Shown here in pieces: positions 6,956 to 13,866 of a stretch of 24,407 nt of DNA (position 1 is its first letter; each line of letters begins with the position of its first letter). The notes beneath the pieces were generated by a model. It did not search any database, had not been told where the DNA came from, and saw only the letters and a list, made by a program, of their open reading frames with translations. The stretch lies in contig DATBWU010000228.1 of assembly GCA_036514635.1 (NCBI GenBank), forward strand, positions 1 to 24,407, written 5' to 3'. This stretch comes from DASSFZ01 sp036514635. Its GTDB lineage: Bacteria > Chloroflexota > Anaerolineae > Fen-1058. The position numbers and the translations under genes are program-made.

Positions 6956-7073
6956 GCGGCTGGGCCGATAGCAGTCGCCACTTTTCTGAAATGCACCGTG
7001 TGTGCTGCACAGATGCCAAGTCGCAGATGATGGTGTATGATCAAGTGGATTCCTCTGTCTAACAAAGGACGCC

Positions 7074-8357
7074 ATGAACTTCCTGCGACGACTACGAAAA
7101 CTCTTGCTGACCAGCCGGCCGGCCCGTTTCGTAGGCCAGTTCAGCCACAATGCCCAACTGTTTCTGTTGTCCACGCTGATCGGCGGCATCACTCTGGCCG
7201 GCTTCAACCTCTTCTTCAACATCTATCTGCGGAGCAGAGGCTTTGACCTCGATTTCATCGGTGTGCTGAATGCCATCCCGGCGGCATCTGCCTTGATCGT
7301 CGGCGTGCCGATGGGCATCCTGTCGGATCGCATAGGCCGGCGGCGCGCGATGCTGATTGGACTGGGTACTGCCATACTGGGCGCATGGGGAGTGGTCACG
7401 GCGGACACGCGCGTGACGATGCTCCTCATGTCAGGCGTCATGGGCATTGCCAACTCGCTATACTACCTGAGCATGGCCCCGTTCATGATGCGCGCGTCGG
7501 GCGACAAGGAGCGCACACTCCTGTTCAGCCTCAATTTTGGATTGATGACGATCTCCGGCGCGGTCGGCAATCTAATCGCCGGGCAACTGCCGGCGTGGTT
7601 CGCACACGGACTGGGCGTCGGTGCAGAAAGCCCGGAAGCCTATCAGGCCGTGTTGCTGGCAAGCGTGTGGGGAGGCGGGATGGGGTTGATCCCGATCTGG
7701 TTGATCCGCGAAGGGCAGCGGCCTGACCCACGCCAAGCGCCGCCGATCGGTTTCGCGGACTTCCGGCGGCTGCTTCGCCGAAGTGTCTTGCGGATGGCCG
7801 TGCCTAACTTCGTGATTGGCCTCGGCGCGGCGACGCTGATTCCGTATCTAAACCTGTTCTTCAAAGGCCGCTTCCAGATCGATGACGGCTCGCTAGGCGT
7901 GCTGTTCAGCCTGTCGGCGATGCTGACCGGCGTGGCGACGATCGTCGGGCCGCGCATCGCCGAGCGGCTGGGTGGCAAGATCAAAGCCGTGGTCTTCACG
8001 CAGGGCACGTCAATCGCGTTTCTACTGATCATGGGTTTCTCGCCGTTCTTTCTGTTGTCGGGCGCGGCCTTCCTCGTGCGCGCTGCGCTGATGAATATGA
8101 GCACTCCACTGTACTCGGCGTTCACGATGGAACAGACGCCGGAACACGAACGCGGCGCGGTCAACAGCATGTTGCAGTTGATGTGGGAGGTGGGCTGGAC
8201 GGTGGGGCCGTACCTCTCCGGCGTGGTGCAGGCACGTTACGGCTTCGGGCCGCTGTTCATCAGCACGGCGGTGTTGTATTGCCTGGCGATCGGGCTGACG
8301 TGGCTCTTCTTCCGAAATGCGGAAGCGCAAGCGAAATCGGCGGCAGCGGTGGCGTAG
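7074..8357 (+). CDS. MFS transporter, 12-helix efflux type
   Basis: A 427-residue major facilitator protein. After helix 2 comes the motif GVPMGILSDRIGRRRAMLIG, the MFS motif A (GxxxDRxGRR). About twelve hydrophobic segments can be drawn, with a long cytosolic linker in the middle (REGQRPDPRQAPPIGFADFR). The N-terminal half contains FNLFFNIYLRSRGFDLDFIG, as in sugar/drug permeases of the YfkF or MdtG-like families. AAAGGA lies 5 bases before the ATG. It could export the same kind of compound as the ABC system upstream, or be independent, since it probably has its own promoter near 7036. Confidence 0.87.
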   Translation: MNFLRRLRKLLLTSRPARFVGQFSHNAQLFLLSTLIGGITLAGFNLFFNIYLRSRGFDLDFIGVLNAIPAASALIVGVPMGILSDRIGRRRAMLIGLGTAILGAWGVVTADTRVTMLLMSGVMGIANSLYYLSMAPFMMRASGDKERTLLFSLNFGLMTISGAVGNLIAGQLPAWFAHGLGVGAESPEAYQAVLLASVWGGGMGLIPIWLIREGQRPDPRQAPPIGFADFRRLLRRSVLRMAVPNFVIGLGAATLIPYLNLFFKGRFQIDDGSLGVLFSLSAMLTGVATIVGPRIAERLGGKIKAVVFTQGTSIAFLLIMGFSPFFLLSGAAFLVRAALMNMSTPLYSAFTMEQTPEHERGAVNSMLQLMWEVGWTVGPYLSGVVQARYGFGPLFISTAVLYCLAIGLTWLFFRNAEAQAKSAAAVA

Positions 8358-8376
8358 CGGGAAGGCTGGCCACGCT

Positions 8377-8425
8377 CCGCATCCGTTTCTATCCGTTTGT
8401 CCGCTTGAAAGTCCGTTGACCACCG
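8377..8425. repeat. TATCCGTTT / AGTCCGTTGA dispersed repeat, copy 1
   Basis: The segment holds ATCCGTTT twice, then GTCCGCTT, then AGTCCGTTGA. The same ordered words recur at 9649-9720 and, shortened, at 10751-10774. It lies in the gap between the MFS gene and the aminotransferase gene. Confidence 0.65.
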
Positions 8426-8500
8426 CGCTTGGGAAAGTGGCGAGTCTGTGGTAAACTCGCCCCCCAGTACCTCCCCCCATCTCATAGCCAAGAGGGTCCC

Positions 8501-9607
8501 ATGTCCGACTTAAAGCCGATTAACTTCACGCGCGGCATTCCTGCCGTCGAATCGTTCCCCATCGACGACATGATCGATGCTGCCGCCGCCGCACTCAAGC
8601 AGCACGGCTCGACGTTGATGCAATACGGCCCATCGCTGGGTTTTGCGCCGCTGCGCGAGTGGCTTGCGCAGCAACACCGTGTCGAGCCGAATCAAGTGAT
8701 GCTCGGCAACGGCTCGCTTCAGCTTCTGGAGTTCCTGTCGCTCCTGATGATTCAGCCGGGCGACATCGTCTTCACTGAATCGCCCAGTTACGACCGCGCC
8801 ATCACGCTGTTGAAGCGGCGCGGTGCAGAGGTCATCGGCATCCCCTTGGAATCGGACGGCCCGGACCTCGATGCGCTGGAAGGCCAGTTGCATCATCACG
8901 TTCCGCGTTTCTTCTACCTCGTCCCCGATTTCCAGAATCCGTCCGGCGTCACCTGCTCCGCCGAGAAACGCCGGCGTATCATCGACCTGGCCGAGCGCTA
9001 TAACTTCCTGTTGGTCGAAGATTCGCCTTACCGGCATCTGCGCTATCGCGGCACGGACGAACCGTTGTTGTTTCGACTTGCTCCGCACCGGGTGCTGCTC
9101 ATGAGCTCGTTCAGCAAACTGATCAGCCCCGGTATGCGAGTGGGCTTTGTGATGGGCGATCATGAACTGCTGGCGAAGATAGCGAAGATTGCGGAGGATA
9201 CGTACATCACGCCGAACGTGCTGGCGCACGGCATCGCCTATGAGTGGTGTCGGCGCGGGTGTATGAAACCTCAAATCGAAAAACTCAAGGCGCTGTACGT
9301 GCCGCGCCTGGAGGCGTGCCTGGCGGCGCTCGAGAAACACATGCCCGACGCGCAGGCAGTTCGCCCCGAAGGGGGCTTCTTCGTGTCGGTCATTCTACCG
9401 CCGCCCGCGCCGTCCAAGTGGGTGCGCATCGCAGCGGCGCGGCATCAACTCAACCTGGCCGACGGGCTGGCGTTCTTCCCGGACGGCGGCGGCGAGCACT
9501 TCGTGCGTCTCCCCTTCTGCGCACTGACGCCGGAAGAGATCGACGAGGGCATCCAGCGTTTGGCGATGTCTGTGCAGGAAGTGAGCCGCCAGGCGGAAAC
9601 CGTGTAA
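8501..9607 (+). CDS. PLP-dependent aminotransferase, class I/II fold (MocR/LysN-like)
   Basis: Encodes 368 residues with the fold-type I aminotransferase signatures: YLVPDFQNPSG (139-149), VEDSPYRHLRY (172-182) with the PLP-ring aspartate D174, and SSFSKLISPGMRVGFV (202-217) with the Schiff-base lysine K206. It belongs to the group of KAT/2-aminoadipate/aromatic aminotransferases that use 2-oxoglutarate, but lacks a MocR DNA-binding domain. ATG 8501 has GAGGG a few bases upstream and homologues start near INFTRGIP, so the in-frame ATG at 8429 is disfavoured. It is about 25 residues shorter at the N-terminus than typical LysN. Substrate not assignable. Confidence 0.87.
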   Translation: MSDLKPINFTRGIPAVESFPIDDMIDAAAAALKQHGSTLMQYGPSLGFAPLREWLAQQHRVEPNQVMLGNGSLQLLEFLSLLMIQPGDIVFTESPSYDRAITLLKRRGAEVIGIPLESDGPDLDALEGQLHHHVPRFFYLVPDFQNPSGVTCSAEKRRRIIDLAERYNFLLVEDSPYRHLRYRGTDEPLLFRLAPHRVLLMSSFSKLISPGMRVGFVMGDHELLAKIAKIAEDTYITPNVLAHGIAYEWCRRGCMKPQIEKLKALYVPRLEACLAALEKHMPDAQAVRPEGGFFVSVILPPPAPSKWVRIAAARHQLNLADGLAFFPDGGGEHFVRLPFCALTPEEIDEGIQRLAMSVQEVSRQAETV

Positions 9608-9644
9608 ACAAAAAGCCTCCCGCAGGCTCGTAACCTACGGGAGG
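9606..9644 (-). terminator. Intrinsic terminator for folD
   Basis: Read on the minus strand, CCTCCCGTAGG and CCTGCGGGAGG form an 11-bp stem with one mismatch, followed by CTTTTTGTTT. The U-tract touches the stop codon of the convergent aminotransferase gene. There is no U-tract on the plus side, so it serves folD mainly. Confidence 0.82.
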
Positions 9645-9648
9645 TCGT

Positions 9649-9720
9649 TATCCGTTTCCCATCCGTTTGTCCGCTTCGAGTCCGTTGATGACCGCTTGTC
9701 CGTTTCACATCCGCTGATAA
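9649..9720. repeat. TATCCGTTT / AGTCCGTTGA dispersed repeat, copy 2, overlapping the folD stop
   Basis: Contains ATCCGTTTGTCCGCTT and GAGTCCGTTGA in the same order as the copy at 8377, plus a further TGTCCGTTT. Its right end runs through the folD stop codon (TCA of 9705-9707 on the plus strand), so the last codons of folD lie in repeat-like sequence. Confidence 0.65.
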
Positions 9721-10595
9721 CCCGCCGCGTGCTTCGCCGCCTCCAGCGTATTTCGCATCAGCATCGCGATCGTCATCGGACCGACGCCGCCGGGCACGGG
9801 CGTGATGCAGCCGGCGACTTCCTTCGCCGAATCGAAGTCCACATCGCCGACCAGCCGCTGCCCGCTCTTCTTCGTCGGGTCGGGGATACTGTTGATGCCC
9901 ACGTCGATGACCGCCGCGCCGGGCTTGATCATCTCGCCGGTGATGAAGCGCGCCTTGCCAATCGCCGCGATCAGGATGTCGGCCCCGCGCACCACACCCG
10001 GCAAATCGCGCGTGCGCGAGTGGACGATCGTCACCGTCGCATCGCGGTGTACCAGCAGCAGCGCCGCCGGCATGCCGACGATGTTGCTGCGCCCGACGAC
10101 GACGGCGTTTGCCCCCTTAAAAGTGACGCCGGCCTCTTCGAGCAGCACGATGCAACCCGCCGGCGTGCAGGGAACAAACAGCGGCTTGCGCCCCTTCATC
10201 GCCAATCGCCCGATATTCACCGGATGAAAACCGTCCACGTCTTTTTCGATCGGGACGGTGTTCAGCACGGCCTCCTCGTTCAGGTGCGAGGGTAGGGGCA
10301 GTTGGACGAGGATGCCGTGGATCGCCGGGTCGGCGCCAAGCGAGCGCACCAGCGCCTCCACCTGCTCCTGCGATGCGTCGGCGGGCAGATGATGTCCCGT
10401 CGAGTGCATGCCCAGCTCCTCGCACGCCTTCTGCTTGGAGCGAACGTAGGTCGCGCTCGCCGGATTATCGCCGATGAGCACCGTCGCCAGGCCGGGGGTG
10501 ATATCCTTCGCGGCCTTGAGCTGCGCGGCTTCTTCGGCTACCGCCAGGCGAACTTTCTCCGCGATCACTTTGCCGTCGATGAGTTGTGCGGTCAA
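9705..10595 (-). CDS. folD: Bifunctional methylenetetrahydrofolate dehydrogenase / methenyltetrahydrofolate cyclohydrolase
   Basis: A 296-residue FolD, of normal length, that interconverts 5,10-methylene-, methenyl- and 10-formyl-tetrahydrofolate with NADP. Visible signatures are Y50VRSK54 (catalytic Tyr and Lys), GILVQLPLP (94-102), DVDGFHP (119-125), VVGRSNIVGMP (166-176, dinucleotide binding) and PVPGGVGPMT (266-275). The start codon is TTG at 10595, supported by AGGAGG five bases upstream and by the normal N-terminal TAQLIDGKVIAEKVR. It is transcribed alone and ends in a clear terminator. It supplies one-carbon units, and would connect to formate metabolism if the organism has formate-tetrahydrofolate ligase. 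Confidence 0.96.
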   Translation of the reverse strand: MTAQLIDGKVIAEKVRLAVAEEAAQLKAAKDITPGLATVLIGDNPASATYVRSKQKACEELGMHSTGHHLPADASQEQVEALVRSLGADPAIHGILVQLPLPSHLNEEAVLNTVPIEKDVDGFHPVNIGRLAMKGRKPLFVPCTPAGCIVLLEEAGVTFKGANAVVVGRSNIVGMPAALLLVHRDATVTIVHSRTRDLPGVVRGADILIAAIGKARFITGEMIKPGAAVIDVGINSIPDPTKKSGQRLVGDVDFDSAKEVAGCITPVPGGVGPMTIAMLMRNTLEAAKHAAGYQRM

Positions 10596-10736
10596 GGAAA
10601 CCTCCTATTGCATGTAGGCGGGTGGGCCAGAGACTTGCCTGGACAGGATAGCACACTTCGTGATGGCCTGGGGAGTGTGTTTCGTCATTCCACTGGCATG
10701 ACACCACGGCGATGAGGCTGTTTCCGATCGTCCGGG

Positions 10737-10742
10737 TATAAT
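10737..10742 (+). promoter_or_regulatory. Perfect TATAAT box upstream of a truncated gene
   Basis: TATAAT at 10737-10742 lies about 55 bases before the ATG at 10798. No matching -35 hexamer is obvious at 16-18 bases. It may be the surviving promoter of the truncated gene that follows. A third short copy of the TATCCGTTT/AGTCCGTTGA repeat lies at 10751-10774, between box and start. Confidence 0.4.
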
Positions 10743-10750
10743 TTTCGCAT

Positions 10751-10774
10751 TCTATCCGTTTCCAGTCCGTTGAC
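10751..10774. repeat. TATCCGTTT / AGTCCGTTGA dispersed repeat, copy 3 (short)
   Basis: TCTATCCGTTT followed by CAGTCCGTTGAC, a shortened version of the copies at 8377 and 9649 lacking the middle TGTCCGCTT word. Confidence 0.55.
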
Positions 10775-10797
10775 AGGCTGCCTTGCACAACACTGCA

Positions 10798-11022
10798 ATG
10801 CCCGATCCGGCCAATCTCGCTCCTATGGAGACGGTGCGCCTGCAACGCGTCGATTTGCGATCGTTCCTGCCTGCGCCGTTGGCCGAGCGCTGGCGGCCCG
10901 ATGTCGATCCCGCCACGCGCCGCGCGACGCTCACCTCGCTCTCGAATCTCCTCGGCGCGCTCACCACGTACCTGCCCCGGCATCTGCTATTCGACTTGAT
11001 GAGCCAGCCCGAACCGGGCCGG
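10798..11022 (+). pseudogene. 5' remnant of a larger gene, possibly an adenylate/guanylate cyclase-type protein
   Basis: About 75 codons read as a plausible protein start (MPDPANLAPMETV..., then SLSNLLGALTTYLPRHLLFD, then PEPGR). The LLGALTTYLPRHL-PEPG stretch is the kind of lead-in I associate with Chloroflexota class III nucleotide cyclases, just before the catalytic domain. After GR at 11022 the frame continues only as the antisense of the aminotransferase gene, and no cyclase domain follows. I infer that the 3' part was deleted, bringing the fragment within 36 bases of the aminotransferase stop. It is also possible that this is a chance ORF. Family recognition is from memory of pattern, not a search. 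Confidence 0.4.
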
Positions 11023-11057
11023 TCACCTTCCACTCCATTGATTTTCCAAACAGGCTC

Positions 11058-12308
11058 TTACGTCGCGACGCGCCCGGCGCGCAGTTGTCGATGGATCGCG
11101 CGGCCCAGCCGGGCGATGCCCTCCTCGATCATTTCCTCTTTAGCGTTGCTGAAGTTCAGCCGCATCGTGTTGTGGCCGCCGCCGTTGGGGAAGAAGGCTG
11201 CGCCGGGCACGAAGGCGACTTTGTCTTTGATCGCCTCTTTCAGCAGTTCGGCGGCATCCATCGACTCGGGCAGCGTCAGCCACAGGAACAGGCCGCCCTG
11301 TGGCCGCGTCCAGCGCACGCCCATCGCCGGATCGGGGAAGGCGCGTTCCAATGCGGCGAGCATGACATCGCGCCGTTGGCGATAGACCTCGCGGATGCGC
11401 CTCACGTGCCGATCGATAAAGCCGCCGCGCGCCACCTCGTAGGCTACCATCTGATCGAAGCTGCTCGAATGCAGGTCGGTGCCCTGCTTGGCCTGCACCA
11501 GGTGATGGATCACGTCCTTGGGCGCGACAACCCAGCCCAGCCGCAATCCGGGCGCGAGCGTCTTGCTGAACGTGCTCAGGTAAATCGCGTTGCCGCCGTA
11601 CTTGCCGTTGTTCTCGCACTTCAGGCGCTCGGCGTCCAGCACGACCAGCGGCTTGAGGTGCTCGCCTTCGAAGCGCAACTGGCCGTACGGATCGTCCTCG
11701 ATGATCGGGACGCCGTAGCGATCGGCCAGCGCAACCAGTTCGCGCCGCCGCTCGAGTGACAGCGTGACGCCGGCCGGGTTCTGGAAGTTGGGCAGGATGT
11801 ACATGAACTTGGGGCCGGTGCGCAGCGCGCCCTCAAGTTTGTCGGTCTGCAAGCCCTCCTCGTCGATCGGCACGCTGACGTAGCGCGCGCCGTACATCGT
11901 GAACGCCTGGATCGCGCCGAGGTAGGTCGGCTCTTCGACCAGGATGTTGTCGCCGGAGTTGATCAACACCTTGCCGATCAAGTCTAATGCTTCTTGTGAG
12001 CCGGTAGTGATCAGCACATTGTCGATGTCCACGACGATGCCATAGCGCGCCATGTGCCGGACGATCATCTCGCGCAGCGGCGGGTAGCCTTCGGTGATGC
12101 TGTATTGAAGCGCTTGCGCGCCCATTTCGGACAGCACCGTGTCGGCGGCGGCCCGGAACTCCTCGATAGGGAAGAGCTCGGGCGCAGGCAGCCCGCCGGC
12201 AAACGAGATCAGGTCGGGCTGCGCGGTCAGCTTGAGCAGTTCGCGGATGGTGGAACTCGTCATGCGCCGGGTGCGTTCGGCATAACGTTGGGTCCAGGGG
12301 GTCGTCAT
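11058..12308 (-). CDS. PLP-dependent aminotransferase, LysN / 2-aminoadipate transaminase-like
   Basis: Encodes 416 residues, typical for the LysN/KAT II group. The N-terminal ISFAGGLPAPELFP (34-47), LQYSITEGYPPLRE (67-80), ILPNFQNPAGVT (171-182), IIEDDPYGQLRF (202-213) and STFSKTLAPGLRLGWV (245-260, Schiff-base K249) match that family closely. These enzymes transaminate 2-aminoadipate, leucine, aromatic or kynurenine-type substrates with 2-oxoglutarate. The ATG at 12308 has AAGGAG 8 bases upstream, which decides it over an upstream in-frame start at 12419 inside a terminator-like hairpin. It lies just downstream of, and codirectional with, the 2-oxoacid:ferredoxin oxidoreductase operon, which could consume the 2-oxoacids it makes. 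Confidence 0.9.
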   Translation of the reverse strand: MTTPWTQRYAERTRRMTSSTIRELLKLTAQPDLISFAGGLPAPELFPIEEFRAAADTVLSEMGAQALQYSITEGYPPLREMIVRHMARYGIVVDIDNVLITTGSQEALDLIGKVLINSGDNILVEEPTYLGAIQAFTMYGARYVSVPIDEEGLQTDKLEGALRTGPKFMYILPNFQNPAGVTLSLERRRELVALADRYGVPIIEDDPYGQLRFEGEHLKPLVVLDAERLKCENNGKYGGNAIYLSTFSKTLAPGLRLGWVVAPKDVIHHLVQAKQGTDLHSSSFDQMVAYEVARGGFIDRHVRRIREVYRQRRDVMLAALERAFPDPAMGVRWTRPQGGLFLWLTLPESMDAAELLKEAIKDKVAFVPGAAFFPNGGGHNTMRLNFSNAKEEMIEEGIARLGRAIHRQLRAGRVAT

Positions 12309-12379
12309 TCGTTTCTCCTTAAAAGTCCGGGGTTGGGGATAGCGAGGCAGGCGCGACTGACTGCCGATGCGTCCATCGA

Positions 12380-12413
12380 CTAAAACGGGGCAGGCCCGTG
12401 TGCCCACCCCGTT
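12380..12413 (-). terminator. Possible terminator of the oxidoreductase operon
   Basis: On the minus strand AACGGGG (12413-12407) pairs with CCCCGTT (12390-12384) around a 16-base loop and is followed by TTAG. It lies just after the last oxidoreductase gene. The U-tract is short, so efficiency is doubtful and read-through into the aminotransferase is possible. Confidence 0.45.
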
Positions 12414-12429
12414 ATCCAACGTCAGGCAT

Positions 12430-12990
12430 CTACGCTGGCGACGCGGCGAGTTGCTGCCGCGCCAGCTCCGCGCCGCGCCGTAGGGCCGCCTTGTTCAGTT
12501 CGAGCAGGCCCCGATGGCGCGGCGGCAAGTGGGATTCGAGCGCGTGCTCGATGGCGGCCGGCGGCAAGACCTGCACACAGGCGATCAGCGCGCCGAGCAT
12601 GACCACGTTCAGCAGCTGGGTGTTGCCGATTGCCGTGGCTTCGTCGTTGGCCGGTATATCGATCGCGTGGATGTCGGCCCGCGTGGCGGGCAGGTTGATG
12701 ATCGAGCGGTTGATCAGCAGGTAGCCTTGCTCCTTGACCAAACGCTGATACTTCTCCAGCGACGGGTTATTCAACACGATGGCGACACTGGGATTGCGCA
12801 CCAGCGGCGATCCGATCTCCTCGTCCGACACGATCACGGTGCAGTGCGCCGTGCCGCCGCGCATCTCCGGCCCGTACGAGGGAATCCAGGTGACGTGCCG
12901 GCCTTCGTCCATCGCCGCGTAGGCCAGCAGTTGACCGGCGAACAACGCGCCCTGACCGCCGAAGCCGCTGATGATGATTTCGTGCTGCAT
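12430..12990 (-). CDS. korC: 2-oxoacid:ferredoxin oxidoreductase, gamma subunit
   Basis: Encodes 186 residues starting MQHEIIISGFGGQGALFAGQ, the GFGGQG motif that marks the gamma (CoA-binding) subunit of four-subunit KOR/VOR enzymes. ATG 12990 is preceded by GTGGAG; a GTG at 13008 is an in-frame alternative. PSYGPEMRGGTAHCTVIVS is the other conserved stretch. It is the last gene of a D-A-B-C operon and is separated from the beta-subunit gene by an unusual 53-bp hairpin. Whether the enzyme prefers 2-oxoglutarate (Kor) or branched-chain 2-oxoacids (Vor) cannot be settled; the symbol is by position and family. Confidence 0.9.
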   Translation of the reverse strand: MQHEIIISGFGGQGALFAGQLLAYAAMDEGRHVTWIPSYGPEMRGGTAHCTVIVSDEEIGSPLVRNPSVAIVLNNPSLEKYQRLVKEQGYLLINRSIINLPATRADIHAIDIPANDEATAIGNTQLLNVVMLGALIACVQVLPPAAIEHALESHLPPRHRGLLELNKAALRRGAELARQQLAASPA

Positions 12991-13015
12991 CGCTTGCTCC
13001 ACTTGCACAGTAAGT

Positions 13016-13068
13016 AAAACGCGAAGCGTAAAACGTAATCCGTATTTACGTTTTACGCGTTGCGTTTT
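13016..13068. repeat. 53-bp heptameric hairpin at the korB stop codon
   Basis: Two 23-base arms (13016-13038 and 13046-13068) are inverted copies with two mismatches and a seven-base loop. The units read CGTAAAA, CGTAATC, then CGTTTTA, CGCGTTG, CGTTTTA. The right arm contains two of the three bases of the korB stop codon on the opposite strand. It lies inside an operon, so it would be transcribed as a stable mRNA hairpin between korB and korC. Confidence 0.82.
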
Positions 13069-13852
13069 AGTTCAAGACCTTGTAGTCGCCCGTCGGAAAT
13101 GCCGGCAGCATATTCGTCTCGATCCACTTCAGCGCCTCGATCGGCTTCATGTTCCAGTTCACCGGGCAGGCCGACAGCAGTTCGACGATCGAGAAGCCGC
13201 GCCCCTGCAGTTGAGTCTCGAATGCGGCACGAATGGCTTTCTTGGCTTTGCGGATTTCGGCGGGATTGTGCAGGCTGCGCCGCACCGCATACGACGTGCC
13301 GTCGAGCCGGGCCAGCAGTTCGGCCATGCGAATCGGAAAACCGGTCAGCTCCACGTCGCGGCCTGCCGGCGTCGAAGTCGTCTTCATACCCGGCAAAGTC
13401 GTCGGGGCCATCTGGCCGCCGGTCATGCCGTAGATGGCATTGTTGATGAAGATGACAGTGATGTTCTCACCGCGCGCGGCGGCGTGAATGATCTCGGCGG
13501 TGCCGATCGCCGCCAGGTCGCCGTCGCCCTGATAGGTGAACACGACGCGATCGGGCAACACGCGCTTGATGCCGGTCGCCATTGCCGGCGCGCGCCCGTG
13601 CGCGGCTTCGGCGAAGTCGCAGTTGAAGTAGTTGTAGGCGAACACCGCGCAGCCGACCGGCGCGACGCCGATCGTTTTGTTTTGGAGGCCCAGCTCCTCG
13701 AGCACTTCGGCGATCAACCGGTGCGCTACGCCGTGGGTGCAGCCGGGGCAATAGTGCGTGTGCAGCGATGTCAGCGTGGCGGGTCGCCGGTAAACGAGCT
13801 CTTCGGCGAGTTCTTCGTGCTGGGGGACATTGAGCGTATCTTCGACGATCAT
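13067..13852 (-). CDS. korB: 2-oxoacid:ferredoxin oxidoreductase, beta (TPP-binding) subunit
   Basis: Encodes 261 residues. The thiamine diphosphate motif runs from GDGDLAAIGTAEIIHAAARG (109-128) to NN (137-138). C35PGC38 in HTHYCPGCTHG and C68 in PVGCAVF are the cysteines expected to bind the [4Fe-4S] cluster. The enzyme oxidises a 2-oxoacid plus CoA to acyl-CoA and CO2, reducing ferredoxin, in the cytosol. The ATG at 13852 has GGGAGGGT just upstream and starts 14 bases after the alpha gene. A longer open frame on the same strand extending to 14791 is only a shadow of the alpha gene. Confidence 0.93.
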   Translation of the reverse strand: MIVEDTLNVPQHEELAEELVYRRPATLTSLHTHYCPGCTHGVAHRLIAEVLEELGLQNKTIGVAPVGCAVFAYNYFNCDFAEAAHGRAPAMATGIKRVLPDRVVFTYQGDGDLAAIGTAEIIHAAARGENITVIFINNAIYGMTGGQMAPTTLPGMKTTSTPAGRDVELTGFPIRMAELLARLDGTSYAVRRSLHNPAEIRKAKKAIRAAFETQLQGRGFSIVELLSACPVNWNMKPIEALKWIETNMLPAFPTGDYKVLN

Positions 13853-13866
13853 AGACCCTCCCTGAG

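Noticed and set aside
9705..10595. Missing ATG for folD as a sign of a broken gene
   Set aside because: A TTG start with AGGAGG five bases upstream gives a full-length, motif-complete FolD.
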